Assembly: GCA_000333855.2 (NCBI GenBank)
Contig: CM007314.1
Span: 1-64,000 of the forward strand
Source: Endotrypanum monterogeii
Taxonomy: Eukaryota > Euglenozoa > Kinetoplastea > Trypanosomatida > Trypanosomatidae
Reading direction: 5' to 3'
Length of the DNA: 64,000 nucleotides
This document shows positions 53,738-63,323 of the stretch, piece by piece. The notes below the pieces were generated by a model that saw only the letters and a program-made list of their open reading frames with translations, was not told the DNA's origin and did no database searches. The position numbers were made by a program, and so were the translations under genes. Positions within the stretch are counted from its first letter, which is position 1, and every line of letters starts with the position of its first letter.

Positions 53738-54817
53738 CTACAGCTTCTGTCTCCACCGCGCAATGACAGAGGCAACGATCATGGCTGCGGTGAGCGATAC
53801 AAAAACACAAAAAACGAGAGGGCTCTCACCGTTGAGGGAATGCCTCGCATCTCTGGCGGAGGCCTTCACTTGAAGAGCCTCGTAGAGCTTCTTTTCTGTT
53901 GGGAGTTGGATGCGAGGGTTATTGTACCACTCCAGAGCCCCTACACTGGTGCAACTGCTACGGATCGCTTCCGCAAGCCCCTTGGCATTGTCGTCTGACA
54001 AGTTACATGAGGTCAGGTCGAGAGCGTACACGTAGCGCATGTTGGGCACTGCCGTCACCAGTGCATCAAGCCCAACATCAGTGACAGCGTCATTGCAGGC
54101 GAGGTCAACCGAGGAGAGGTGCCGGTTATTTGTTTTCGTTAGGGCCTCCGCGATGGCCTTAAACCCTACATCACCCATGTGATTGACGGATAGGTTAAGA
54201 GTTTCGACGCGTGAGGTGCTGGAGAGGATGAACGCCTCAGCTATGGCCACCGCACCAGAATCACCGATACGGTTGTCGCTGAGGTCAAGGTGTCTGAGAC
54301 TCGGATGACTACCGAGCATCTCTGCAGCGGTTCGTGCGCCTTCATCCCCCAGCATGTTGAAGGCTAGCGAGAGCTCTGTAAGGGTGCGACAGGCCATCAC
54401 GCCGTCGCACAAGGTAGGCATCCCGCGTGGCGTAATGTGGTTGGTGACAACGTTAAGCGTCCGAAGCTTAACAGACTGCAGCAACACTGCAAGTGGGTAG
54501 AGAGACTCGTCTTGGATGGCGTTCTCATTCACATCGAGGTAAGTCAAGTGCAGACAACTTTTCTGGAGTGCGCTGAACAAAAACATCGCACCCTTCGGGC
54601 CGATCTTATTGTCCTTGATGTCCAACGACTCTAGATTCACCATCTTCGATATATACCGCTCCACCAACTCGATGCAGTAGTCGGGGGACATGTTACTTCC
54701 AGACAAGTCCAGCGATATCACCCCAGCGGGGTCGACAATGGCAGCCTCAAGCGCCTTCGAGGAGAGCTGCCCATACGTGAACTCGACCACAGGATTCTGT
54801 GAGGGCGAGGAAGACAT
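53738..54817 (-). CDS. RNI-type leucine-rich repeat protein with a C-terminal membrane anchor
   Basis: Encodes 359 aa, with ATG at 54817. It carries about nine LRRs of the ribonuclease-inhibitor type (LxxLxLxxNxIxxxGxxxLAxxL): LESLDIKDNKIGPKG, LTYLDVNENAIQDES, LRTLNVVTNHITPRG, LTELSLAFNMLGDEG, LRHLDLSDNRIGDSG, VETLNLSVNHMGDVG, LSSVDLACNDAVTDVG and VYALDLTSCNLSDDN. It ends in a hydrophobic helix (PLVFCVFVSLTAAMIVASVI) followed by a short basic tail (ARWRQKL). There is no signal peptide, so it is predicted to be tail-anchored with the LRR domain in the cytosol. RNI-type LRRs bind proteins; the partner is unknown. A CAG acceptor after TTTTTTTTTTCTTTC lies four bases upstream of the ATG. Confidence 0.88.
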   Translation of the reverse strand: MSSSPSQNPVVEFTYGQLSSKALEAAIVDPAGVISLDLSGSNMSPDYCIELVERYISKMVNLESLDIKDNKIGPKGAMFLFSALQKSCLHLTYLDVNENAIQDESLYPLAVLLQSVKLRTLNVVTNHITPRGMPTLCDGVMACRTLTELSLAFNMLGDEGARTAAEMLGSHPSLRHLDLSDNRIGDSGAVAIAEAFILSSTSRVETLNLSVNHMGDVGFKAIAEALTKTNNRHLSSVDLACNDAVTDVGLDALVTAVPNMRYVYALDLTSCNLSDDNAKGLAEAIRSSCTSVGALEWYNNPRIQLPTEKKLYEALQVKASARDARHSLNGESPLVFCVFVSLTAAMIVASVIARWRQKL

Positions 54818-54840
54818 ATCTCTGGAAAGAAAAAAAAAAG
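54818..54840 (-). promoter_or_regulatory. Trans-splice acceptor very close to the ATG
   Basis: On the minus strand TTTTTTTTTTCTTTCCAG is followed by AGAT and then ATG, predicting a 5' UTR of only four bases if this AG is used. An AG further upstream could be used instead. Confidence 0.55.
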
Positions 54841-56203
54841 GTGTGATTTTGTATGTGTCTTAGTTGAAAAAGAAGAAAGGGAGGAAGAGGCGGACGTCAC
54901 CGTGTCCGAGTGGGAGGAAAAAAAAAGAGGCACCCCTAAACGAACTCGCACTCGAGTGTTTACAAGAAGGCAGAGCGTTCAGTTTTGTAGATTCTGCAGA
55001 CAGAGACTGTTCAGAGGACGCTATCTAAGTAGTGTGCGTTCACGGGAGCGAGAGATTGAATTCGGGGGCACAAACAGGGGAGTTGCCAGATGGTTGAGGA
55101 ATTGAGAGGCCGCACTGGACATGTGCCACACACTCGCGCACTGTACAGTGCAATACTGTTCGGTGTATGTAGATGTGCGTTGCGAATAGGAGAAGCAACA
55201 TTTTTTTTGGGGGGGAAGTGATCAACGCACCTTCAATAACACGTACACCAAAGCGAGGCCCGTACCGGTATCCACCCACACATGCATGGTCATGTGTGGG
55301 TGGAGACGAAAGGAGAGAATAAATAAGGGGACTCACCAGAGCCGCTGTTATACACAAGACGAGAGTGTCGTCACTCACAATCACGCGACTCGGTTAGACG
55401 CACAATGGAAAAGCGTACACACGTGGGGATGGTGAAGCAAAACATTATCGTAATAAACTGTTGTGAAGACCTGCGCCAGCGACACACCCATCCCCCTCCC
55501 CTCGTTCCCTCAAACGGCGTCTGTAGACAAAAACAGACAACGCAGACAAGAAAGGGAAAAGAAAACAACGAGGGGGTGGTGCCAGCACAAAAAGATAAGG
55601 TAGGCAGAGGCACCTGTGGCCTAGCACAGGGAAGTAGCCAACCAGCATCACACGTGTGGAATGAAGAGTGGTAGGCGAGTACAAAAAAAAACCTGCCAAC
55701 GAAGAGACGGCAGGAGAAATAAAGCGCAGGCGCACTGACCCGTGAAGCGTCACACATAATGGTGGAAGATGCGCGAGTCCGCAAAGTGAAATGATGAACT
55801 GATTCCCATCGATGTCACATCGTGAATAGTGTGGTGGTTCCTCAAAAGACTCCTTGGAACCTCTTACTTCGATCTATGCACCTCTGTCTTTTTTTTTTGC
55901 GTGCCCCGTATCTTACGGTGATTAGGACGTGCCGACATCCAAGTTCTTAGTCAATTTGAAAATTCTCATTTCCTGTATGTGTGTGTGTGTGTTGAGGGAA
56001 GGTGAGACGGTGGCCAAGTAACAACACATCGAATTATAGAAAACGTCGACCTCACCGCATCCATATGCGCCCCCCCCCCAACCCCCTCCCAATACACCCC
56101 GCACGCCCCTCGCCTCTCTGCCTCCATACGAAAACAAAGAGGAGCACGATGCTCAGCGCGCGGTGGAGAGACGAACATCGATAGACACTCGCTGATTCAT
56201 AGC
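54841..56203. other. Intergenic spacer with hairpin
   Basis: No gene. It contains the 14-bp hairpin at 55271-55304 and T/G-runs near 55201, and should include the 3' UTR of the SET-domain gene. Confidence 0.55.
55271..55304. repeat. Perfect 14-bp hairpin
   Basis: Arms TCCACCCACACATG at 55271-55284 and CATGTGTGGGTGGA at 55291-55304, with a 6-nt loop. It lies in the spacer between the SET-domain gene and the tail-anchored LRR gene, probably in transcribed RNA. Its role is unknown. Confidence 0.85.
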
Positions 56204-58075
56204 CTATGAATGATGAGCACACCACTCCAGAGCCCGGTTGGCAATGCGCTTCAGACCAATGCGAAGCTGTACACACAGAGTATAGTTTCTCCTAGATGCG
56301 TCATGGGTGCCCGAGTCACATTCTTCTTCGACGCACAGTTCAGACAGCGTCTCCTCGTCCTCCGCAAGCGTCGTGGGAAACGACTTGAGGACACCGTAGG
56401 TGGTACTCTGCACCGCCGATACGACGGCGGCCTCCGTCGAGGGAGACAGCGGCTCAAAGGGACCGTAGCGCCGAGCTCTCATCAAGTCGAACTCATCGGC
56501 TTCTGCGAGCTGCAGGCGGAGGAGCGCTAGCAGTGCGGCAGGCGGAACACCGTCGTGGGGAATCCAAAAGCGCCCTGGCAAGCACAGACCGTAGCGACTC
56601 ATCAAAGATAAGCGCTGCGCATCCCAGTAGCTGGACAAGCCTTCCTGATGTTGACATATAGATTCCGTAGCCATGGCATCGTTCTCGCCCTGGAGCTCGC
56701 TAACCCCCGTCGGCAGAGCCAAAGGAAAGGGTAGCTTGTCGTGTTCGTTGTCAGTCCCCAAGACAAAGCCGTAGTGCTGCAGCAACTCCCAGCTCTGTAG
56801 AGGGCCGTAGCTCATCCAGAGCTCGCGCCCGACGTCCGCGTCCGTCAGAGGTGCCCCGACCACCATCGTGAACGGACCCCCGTCCGGCTCCACCCTTCGG
56901 ATAAGCACATCTGTGTGATTCGAGTGGTTGACCATATCAGCCAAAGGAACCAGCGCCATTACCATAGCACCATCAACATTGAGGTTGAAGGCGCGCGAAT
57001 CAAATGTGCACTGCGCCCACACGAGGTGGTCGTATGCGAATGCCGCCGACATATCGATCAATGATGGGGCGCCCTCCGGTGCACTGTCCAGGGAGCAGAG
57101 CGCATGGCGAAAGAGCGGGAGAAGATTATTTTGCACTTGATCAGCAAAAACCTGCATCTGGCCGCGTTTAGCGACGACGTCGTCAAGCATGTCGAGCCCA
57201 TCAAGCTCGATCAGATCGCTTGACTCCCAGCCGATGGGCATGGTGGGATATTGCGATGGGCAGTACCTGAGCAATCGCCGCCAGTGCGATCTCTCCACGC
57301 CTTCGACAAAGCGCTCGTAGACAAGGCACAATACAAGCATTGCCTCCTCGTTGTCCAGGAGATCACGCAGAGACGGATCGGCTACGATGGCACGGCCCAA
57401 AGTGCAGTATTGGAGAACAGAGTTTAGGAAAAACATCTCAGAGCGCGGCACTTGAAGTAGTGTGCCGAGGCTGGGAACGGGTGCGGCGCAGCACAGTGAA
57501 CCCTCACTGTAGCTATTTCCCTCCTCCATCGGTATGAACGAAACTCCACTCGACCACGTGTCAGTCATCGGTGCGACCCTTTGGCAGCCTGCATCTTTGA
57601 CAACGGAAGGTGGCGAGGTCAGCCCCGCCACGGCTAGGCCACCCTGAGGCTTTATAGTAGACGTTGCGTACTGATCCAGTGCCGTAAGAAGCGCACTCCA
57701 CGATGACGCGAGCGACAACCCGTCACGTTGCTGCTTCTCTATAAAATGCCAAGCCAACTTCACACTGAGTTGCTCGTTCCACAGATCCACCACATCTCGA
57801 ACGCGTCTTGCTACCATGTGTGGATCCAGACACTCCCACAGAGTTCGTGCATCCATAGCGACAATGCGAGCCCGCCAGAGCAGCTCATGCAATGTCCAGC
57901 CTGTGGTGCTGCCAACGACGACATAGGTAAACAAGGGGTCCTCGTCGCTATACAACGCTCCCGTGTCCTCGGCGTGCCATCGCAGGTACCGGCGCTTTAC
58001 CTCAGCATTTTCAGACTTGTCAAGCTGCGCCGCGAACCACTTGGCGGCAGGTGTAGAAGGTGTGGTTGAGGACAT
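56204..58075 (-). CDS. SET-domain protein methyltransferase (SETD3/SETD6/RuBisCO LSMT class)
   Basis: Encodes 623 aa from the ATG at 58075, preceded by strong splice tracts. This class methylates Lys or His in non-histone proteins using SAM. The SET core is split by insertions. Conserved elements at residues 340-440 include DHLVWAQCTFDSRAFN (family pattern YxWAxxxxxSRAF), LVPLADMVNHSN with Asn383-His384 (the SAM-binding NHS motif), and WMSYGPLQSWELLQHYGFVLG (Tyr423-Gly424, the catalytic Tyr region). The N-terminal half contains HELLWRARI and SEMFFLNSVLQYC. The C-terminal part is less conserved and may be the substrate-binding region of the class. The substrate is unknown. Confidence 0.88.
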   Translation of the reverse strand: MSSTTPSTPAAKWFAAQLDKSENAEVKRRYLRWHAEDTGALYSDEDPLFTYVVVGSTTGWTLHELLWRARIVAMDARTLWECLDPHMVARRVRDVVDLWNEQLSVKLAWHFIEKQQRDGLSLASSWSALLTALDQYATSTIKPQGGLAVAGLTSPPSVVKDAGCQRVAPMTDTWSSGVSFIPMEEGNSYSEGSLCCAAPVPSLGTLLQVPRSEMFFLNSVLQYCTLGRAIVADPSLRDLLDNEEAMLVLCLVYERFVEGVERSHWRRLLRYCPSQYPTMPIGWESSDLIELDGLDMLDDVVAKRGQMQVFADQVQNNLLPLFRHALCSLDSAPEGAPSLIDMSAAFAYDHLVWAQCTFDSRAFNLNVDGAMVMALVPLADMVNHSNHTDVLIRRVEPDGGPFTMVVGAPLTDADVGRELWMSYGPLQSWELLQHYGFVLGTDNEHDKLPFPLALPTGVSELQGENDAMATESICQHQEGLSSYWDAQRLSLMSRYGLCLPGRFWIPHDGVPPAALLALLRLQLAEADEFDLMRARRYGPFEPLSPSTEAAVVSAVQSTTYGVLKSFPTTLAEDEETLSELCVEEECDSGTHDASRRNYTLCVQLRIGLKRIANRALEWCAHHS

Positions 58076-58085
58076 CACATCAACT

Positions 58086-58140
58086 GAAGAGTGCACTCGA
58101 GGGCAGTCGGCGAGAGAAGGGCAGATGAGAGAAAAAAAGG
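58086..58140 (-). promoter_or_regulatory. Trans-splice acceptor region of the SET gene
   Basis: On the minus strand CCTTTTTTTCTCTCATCTGCCCTTCTCTCG is followed by AG sites at GAG and CTCTTCAG, the latter about 10 nt from the ATG. It gives a short 5' UTR. Confidence 0.55.
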
Positions 58141-59412
58141 TGAGTTGTATCGAGAAGCAGCGCAGGAAGCAGAGTAAGGCAAAACGCCCCAGCCAACCAG
58201 CGTGCATGCGGGGGAGGAGGGAAGGAGAAAGCGAAAGTCAAAGAACATCTGCTCGTCGAACAAAAGTGAAGAACAAATGACGGCAAGCGGCTCGAGTCGA
58301 ATAGGGGCGTGCGGGTAACTCAAGAAAGGAAACGAATGGGAGGGGGTGGAGGGAGACGGCCCTTACCAAAGACATATTGACTGCATATGTCAAAATCCCT
58401 CTCCTTTGCAACTGTTATTGCTCCATCTTTTTCTTCAATAACATTTGTTTCATACACGGCGACAACAAGCGCGCATCGCATCGGACTGCCCACCCACCCA
58501 CTCACCCCCCCCCCTCCCCACACACACACATGAAAAAAAAAACGATCAAGGCAAGCACGCAAATACACAGGGAAGGACTGAAGAGGGGAGAGATAAGCTC
58601 ATCGCTCAGCCGTTAGAACACATGGCCTGCACTGCACACATCTTTCGTGGGGAGAATTGAGGACACATAAGCCCAACGCAGAGAGGTCACTTGTCTCTCA
58701 GCGGCGCGCATCGGCAGAGGCCATGCAAGCGTAAACCAGCCTCGTCATTGTTGCATCTCTATAGAAACGCGGAGCTCGGTTTTTTTGTGCAGCATGTTTA
58801 GGCACGAGCAAACGCCGCTCAGATAATTCGAAAAAGAGGGCTTTCGAGATCACGAGGAGGGGCTGACAGATGGATACCGCGATGGGGGTGGGGAAGGTGC
58901 CCCCCCTTTTTTTTTACGTGTGCAGCAGCTGACAGCAGGGAGGAAGAGTGACTAAAGCGAGCTCCTTCGCAAGCTACACTACCAGGAGCGAGGCGCACCG
59001 TAGTGCTCTCTTGAAGGCCTGTCTTTTCATCTCGGCGTGTTGAAACGCATCCATCCTTAGATTCCCCTTGCATATTTCACAGTCCTCACTGGCATACCCA
59101 TGTGACAGGGTGCGTAAGTTCGAATAAGGGGAAAAGAACCCCAACTAAGCAGAGGACATGTGCAACAACGTCGATGTCGTTTGTACCGACCACCGCCGAG
59201 AAGACAACAGTGCCTGCACAGTCTTGTATTTCACTGTCTGTGATATAGAAAGAGTTGTAGGGGAAGAAAAGGAGGACGGCGAAGAGAGGTATCCTACATA
59301 AAGATCAGCGGAATGGGAGTACGACAGCAGGGCTTCATCGACAGCGGTGTCGGTGAAGCTTAGTGAGATAGTGTGGCGCATACGCCCCCGTTGCGAGCGT
59401 CGAGGCCGAAGA

Positions 59413-59441
59413 TACACACATATATATATATATATATATAT
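59413..59441. repeat. CA/TA microsatellite
   Basis: Short CA stretch followed by about 11 TA units. Confidence 0.9.
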
Positions 59442-59887
59442 GTCTGTGTGGGTGTGTGCGTTTCGGTATTTGCCCGTGGCCTCAACGAGACGTCAAGTCA
59501 GATCCCGATGTAGAGGGATGTCACGCAACCTCTAGAGCGGTCAAGGCACCCGTGTCGCCACTTAGCGGTCGTCCTTCACGGACATAGCGCTGCACCTTGA
59601 GAGAGCGACAAATCGTGCTTTGGGGGAGTGGTATCAAAGCGTGTGTATGTGTGTGTGTTCTTAATACGTGCGTATTTGTTTTGCGTCCGTAAAACCTATT
59701 CTCAGACTCGTATAATCGATCACTTGGCGGCACTGACTTGTCCTCTTTTAAGTGCCTCCTCTCGCTTCCGACGCTATCACTACATCGCACTAAACGATAA
59801 AGTGTGCACACGAATGCACATTCAGCCATGGAAAGTAGAGGTAGAAGTTATATATAGATGTAGATGCCTTTATTTTTTTGTTTGTAA

Positions 59888-59902
59888 GTATATATATATA
59901 TG

Positions 59903-59934
<32 letters not shown>
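59888..59934. repeat. TA microsatellite
   Basis: About 22 TA units with one interruption, about 150 bases past the stop of the dehydrogenase gene, in its presumed 3' UTR. Confidence 0.95.
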
Positions 59935-59938
<4 letters not shown>

Positions 59939-60077
59939 GAATGTCATCGCGATACCTCTTTATCTGCAGTTGGTGGTAAGGGGGGAGAGGGAATGCAACA
60001 CTCATAGCCGCGCTGCTTACTAAGCGGATTAGTGAACGCAATCGCAGGGAGTGTAGATTGGTGTAGATGCACACGGA

Positions 60078-60977
60078 CTACGCCCTCTTGGGCTCAGATA
60101 TGTGTATGTTGGCCATGCGCTCAAACACGCTGACAACAGCAGAGTTGTCCAGCTCACCGTCACCGCACTGCACCATAGACTGGTAAAGCTGCAGATCGAT
60201 GGCAGTAGAGGGCAGCGGCACACCGAACTCCGTAGCCGTATCCATCACGATGCTCAGGTCTTTGTGCTGCAGGGCGGCCTTGAAGCCGGGCTCACGGTTG
60301 CCGGCGAGGAGGCGTTCCGGCTTCACATCGAGTGTCCAACACTGCGCCGAGCCCTTTTGGATTGCCTCGATCACCTTCGGTGTCGAAACTCCGCACTTCT
60401 CCGAGAAGACGAGAATCTCGCCGAGCGCGACCATCTGAGCAGTCACCATGATTTGGTTGGCCGCCTTGCACACCTGCCCCGCCCCGCTATCACCAATGTG
60501 TGTCACCTTTTTCCCCATGGCTCGGAGAACAGGCATGACGCTCTCGAGCGCCGCCGCGTCGCCCCCAACCATGATGGTCAACGTACCATTGCGCGCTCCC
60601 ACGTCGCCGCCGGAAACTGGTGCATCCAGCGCACGGACCTTCTTCTCCTCCCACAACCGTCGCGCGATTTCCCGTGCAACAGAGGGCTTGATGGTGCTGT
60701 TGTCCACGAAGATCGCCCCCTCGCGAAGGCCAGCAGCCACGCCGTTGGTGCCGAACACGATCTCCATGACGTCAGGGGAGTCCGCGAGGTTGGTAAAAAC
60801 GACATCAGAAGCGGATGCCACCTCTGCTGGTGTTGCGCACGCCTTTGCGCCATCCCTGACGAGATCGTCACACTTGGAAGAAGTGCGGTTCCACACGCTC
60901 ACGGGAAAGCCCGCCTTGAGGATATTGGCAGCGATAGGCTTCCCCATGAGACCCAAACCGATATATCCTACGCGCAT
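60078..60977 (-). CDS. Beta-hydroxyacid dehydrogenase (3-hydroxyisobutyrate dehydrogenase / tartronate semialdehyde reductase type)
   Basis: Encodes 299 aa, with ATG at 60977, the usual family length. It is a Rossmann-fold NAD(P) enzyme. The nucleotide motif is GLGLMG (residues 7-12), followed by VSVWNRT (residues 26-32); Arg and Thr after the second strand favour NADP. The substrate motif is DAPVSGGDVGARNGTL (118-132), and the catalytic lysine is Lys171 in GAGQVCKAANQ. The C-terminal helical domain has KDLSIVMDTATEFGVPLP. The sequence is of the bacterial GarR/GlxR type and may have come by gene transfer from bacteria. Candidate reactions are reduction of tartronate semialdehyde, glyoxylate or succinic semialdehyde. 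There is no PTS1 or clear presequence, so it is probably cytosolic. An AG acceptor four bases upstream of the ATG (CAACCTTCAG) is followed by AGCT. Confidence 0.93.
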   Translation of the reverse strand: MRVGYIGLGLMGKPIAANILKAGFPVSVWNRTSSKCDDLVRDGAKACATPAEVASASDVVFTNLADSPDVMEIVFGTNGVAAGLREGAIFVDNSTIKPSVAREIARRLWEEKKVRALDAPVSGGDVGARNGTLTIMVGGDAAALESVMPVLRAMGKKVTHIGDSGAGQVCKAANQIMVTAQMVALGEILVFSEKCGVSTPKVIEAIQKGSAQCWTLDVKPERLLAGNREPGFKAALQHKDLSIVMDTATEFGVPLPSTAIDLQLYQSMVQCGDGELDNSAVVSVFERMANIHISEPKRA

Positions 60978-61727
60978 AGCTCTGAAGGTTGGGGGGAGGA
61001 TTCTTAAATGAATTGATGAGTGAGAAAAGGGAAAAATAATGTGTCTCAGCTTGTGGAGGGCACGCTGCCGTGCGCATGCGAGAGTTTTTGGTATCAGTAG
61101 TTGTGATCAGTGGAAAGAGAGTGGGAAAAAGGGGGAGCCATGGTGGTTTGATGGGCTTCAACTCAAGAAAAAGTAGGAGGGCAGGCATCACCGTTGATGC
61201 CACCGAGTGTCAGTGACCCCCAACAGACCCCAACGGAGAGTACGCTGACAGGCACATGGTCGGAGGCGTTTCGCCATCACTCACAGACTTCATTTGAGGT
61301 GGTACAAACAATGCTCTCAAAATTTGCATCTGTGAAGGCAGCACCTGTATCACTCACCAAACGAATACACTCACGTCTAGACACACGCTCTCGGCACTGA
61401 ATGCATAGTGTTCCCCGAGACCCGTATCCCATCCTGCTTTGCCCTCGCTTCTGGTGGTGCCAAAAGACAGTGTGCGAAAAAAAGAGGGTGACAGAGGAGC
61501 TTACGCTCTGGGAGAGCACATGCCGGACATTGTACAAAGGTGGCCCTCTCCCCCAATCAAAATGGCAGCAGGGTATTCCTCGACCCAAATATCCCACATC
61601 ATCCCCTCCCACCATGTGTCACCTTCCCTCGTTACCCGGCCCTCGGGACTCCTACGCCTATAGGCCTGATTGCATACCAGACCCATGAACAGGGAGCTAC
61701 AAAAACCACTTCGACGCTTTTTTTCTT
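60978..61727. other. Intergenic spacer
   Basis: No gene. On the minus strand the first part holds TTTTTCCCTTTTCTCACTC with AG sites and CCTCCCCCCAACCTTCAG close to the dehydrogenase ATG. The rest is the 3' UTR of PNKP. Confidence 0.6.
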
Positions 61728-63323
61728 TTAAAAAAGCTGGGAAAAAAATACCTGCTCTGTTTGGGACGGCGCACCATCGAAACAAGCAACGATGGGCACC
61801 TCCCAGACGCTGTCAACGCGCAACACCGCCACTTCCGCTGGCGTCGTCGGCCGCTCGAACCGTGATTGGTAGATATTGTACGCAATGGGAGGCACGCGAG
61901 GAACCCCCTGGACCTGCGCTCGAACGTGGTTCATGTGACTTGCCATCCCACGTGAGTGCATGAAGACGAAGATGCGCACGGGTAGTGAAGACAATGTGAG
62001 CACCCCAGACTCATCATGAGCCGAAGCTATTTCCATCCGCTTAGGCGATGGAACCCTCTGCACAATGTCAATGAACGCCTGTCGGTCTCCTGCGGTGGGG
62101 TTTGAGTTGTCTATCACGACGCTACTACCGCTTGCCCAGTACTCCTCCGCCTTTTTCAAGCACTTGCCGCGTGACCCCATCGTATCACGGTTGATGTGCA
62201 TATACCCGAATGGTTTGAAATGACGGAAGAACAGAGAAGATTTGCCACATCCTGGGTAGCCCACAAATATGACCATCTCCTGTACGCGGGGGCGGGCGAA
62301 GAATGGCGACTCACTCGGCAGCACGATGGTATGCGCCGTCGTCTGTGTTATGACACGCGTGGAGAGCCCAGCGTACTGCCGCGGCAGCTGCTGCAGTTCG
62401 TCTGGGCTCACATCACCCCACGAAAAATTATCGCTCGAAGAAGACAACGACGTGTGCGTTAAGTGAAGCAATGAATCACTTAAGCGTATGGACACCGACG
62501 TTGGCGATGGCGACATCGACGACAGCGGACCGCCACGATGGCAAAGCTCGTCTGCCTGGCAGAGACGCGATACTGGGCAAAGAAAGAACTGCTCCGGCGT
62601 CAAAAAAGGCAGTCGTGCGTTGAACGCGAATTGGCGGTCGGAGCCGTTGAAATCTTTTTTGCGGCCTGCCAACGTCGTAACAGAGCGGCCTGCCGCGTCG
62701 CCAACATAAAAGGAGTAGGAGATGCAGTCCCTCGAAGACAGCACACTCGACTCACCAAAGACACCCCGAAGACAGTTCTCGACGCGCGCCAACATCAGTG
62801 ACCACATTTGCGGACTGGGCTTCCGCCAAGCGTCTGCTTTAGTCGCCACACACGCGCAGAGGGGTATGCCCAATACGCTACTCAGTTGTATAATTTTGTC
62901 CATCACGGCACCTGCCTTCTCCGTGTTCCAGCTCGAACCCTTGCCAATACCTAGCTGGTTGCTAAATAAAACGACAAGAAATCCCTGTGCGTACATGTGC
63001 TGTAGGTGCCCACATACGTTTGGGTGCACCCACTGCCAGTCGGCAGCGTCGTCTTTAGCGAAAACACCGCCAGACGCAGGTTTGATGAGGGTGTCATCCA
63101 TGTCGAAGGCTGCCACCTTCACAACCCAGGTGCGGACTTCACCTGTTCGCATGTGCACAAGCGACTTAATGAGAGCGGCAGTGGGTGGCAGCAGTAGCAG
63201 CGAACCGCCTTCAGCTTTCTCCCACTCTTCTCCTCGCCGAACCTGTATGGAATCATCATCTTGCGCAGTGACCATCGATGACGCCAGTGGCGGACTGCGT
63301 TGACGCTTGCGGCTATCAGTCAT
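61728..63323 (-). CDS. PNKP: Bifunctional polynucleotide kinase 3'-phosphatase
   Basis: Encodes 531 aa from the ATG at 63323; the long upstream frame is 5' UTR. It repairs DNA ends by removing 3'-phosphate and adding 5'-phosphate. The HAD phosphatase comes first: FDMDDTLI with Asp74 and Asp76, VVLFSNQLGIGKG, WRKPSPQMW and YVGDAAGR, followed by KDFNGSDRQFAFN and PFLTPEQFFL, all diagnostic of PNKP. About 90 residues of Ser-rich linker (about 255-345) separate it from the kinase. The kinase has Walker A GYPGCGKS (355-362), then VIDNSNPT (Asp405) and the C-terminal MNHVRAQVQGVPRVPPIAYNIY. The FHA domain of animal PNKP is absent, and the N-terminal basic KRQR may be a nuclear signal. It is the first gene transcribed in the window. 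Confidence 0.95.
   Translation of the reverse strand: MTDSRKRQRSPPLASSMVTAQDDDSIQVRRGEEWEKAEGGSLLLLPPTAALIKSLVHMRTGEVRTWVVKVAAFDMDDTLIKPASGGVFAKDDAADWQWVHPNVCGHLQHMYAQGFLVVLFSNQLGIGKGSSWNTEKAGAVMDKIIQLSSVLGIPLCACVATKADAWRKPSPQMWSLMLARVENCLRGVFGESSVLSSRDCISYSFYVGDAAGRSVTTLAGRKKDFNGSDRQFAFNARLPFLTPEQFFLCPVSRLCQADELCHRGGPLSSMSPSPTSVSIRLSDSLLHLTHTSLSSSSDNFSWGDVSPDELQQLPRQYAGLSTRVITQTTAHTIVLPSESPFFARPRVQEMVIFVGYPGCGKSSLFFRHFKPFGYMHINRDTMGSRGKCLKKAEEYWASGSSVVIDNSNPTAGDRQAFIDIVQRVPSPKRMEIASAHDESGVLTLSSLPVRIFVFMHSRGMASHMNHVRAQVQGVPRVPPIAYNIYQSRFERPTTPAEVAVLRVDSVWEVPIVACFDGAPSQTEQVFFSQLF

Larger units (their letters stand above)
58076..60077. other. Intergenic spacer
   Basis: No convincing gene. It has the SET-gene splice tract (about 58110-58140, minus), C-runs and CA repeats near 58505-58530, T-run at 58905-58915, and TA repeats at 59413-59441 and 59888-59934. 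The part from about 59000 on is the 3' UTR of the dehydrogenase gene. Confidence 0.55.

Noticed and set aside
60102..61007. 301-aa plus-strand ORF opposite the dehydrogenase
   Set aside because: Antisense shadow; rich in His, Arg and Leu with no domain, while the minus strand is a clear NADP-dependent enzyme.
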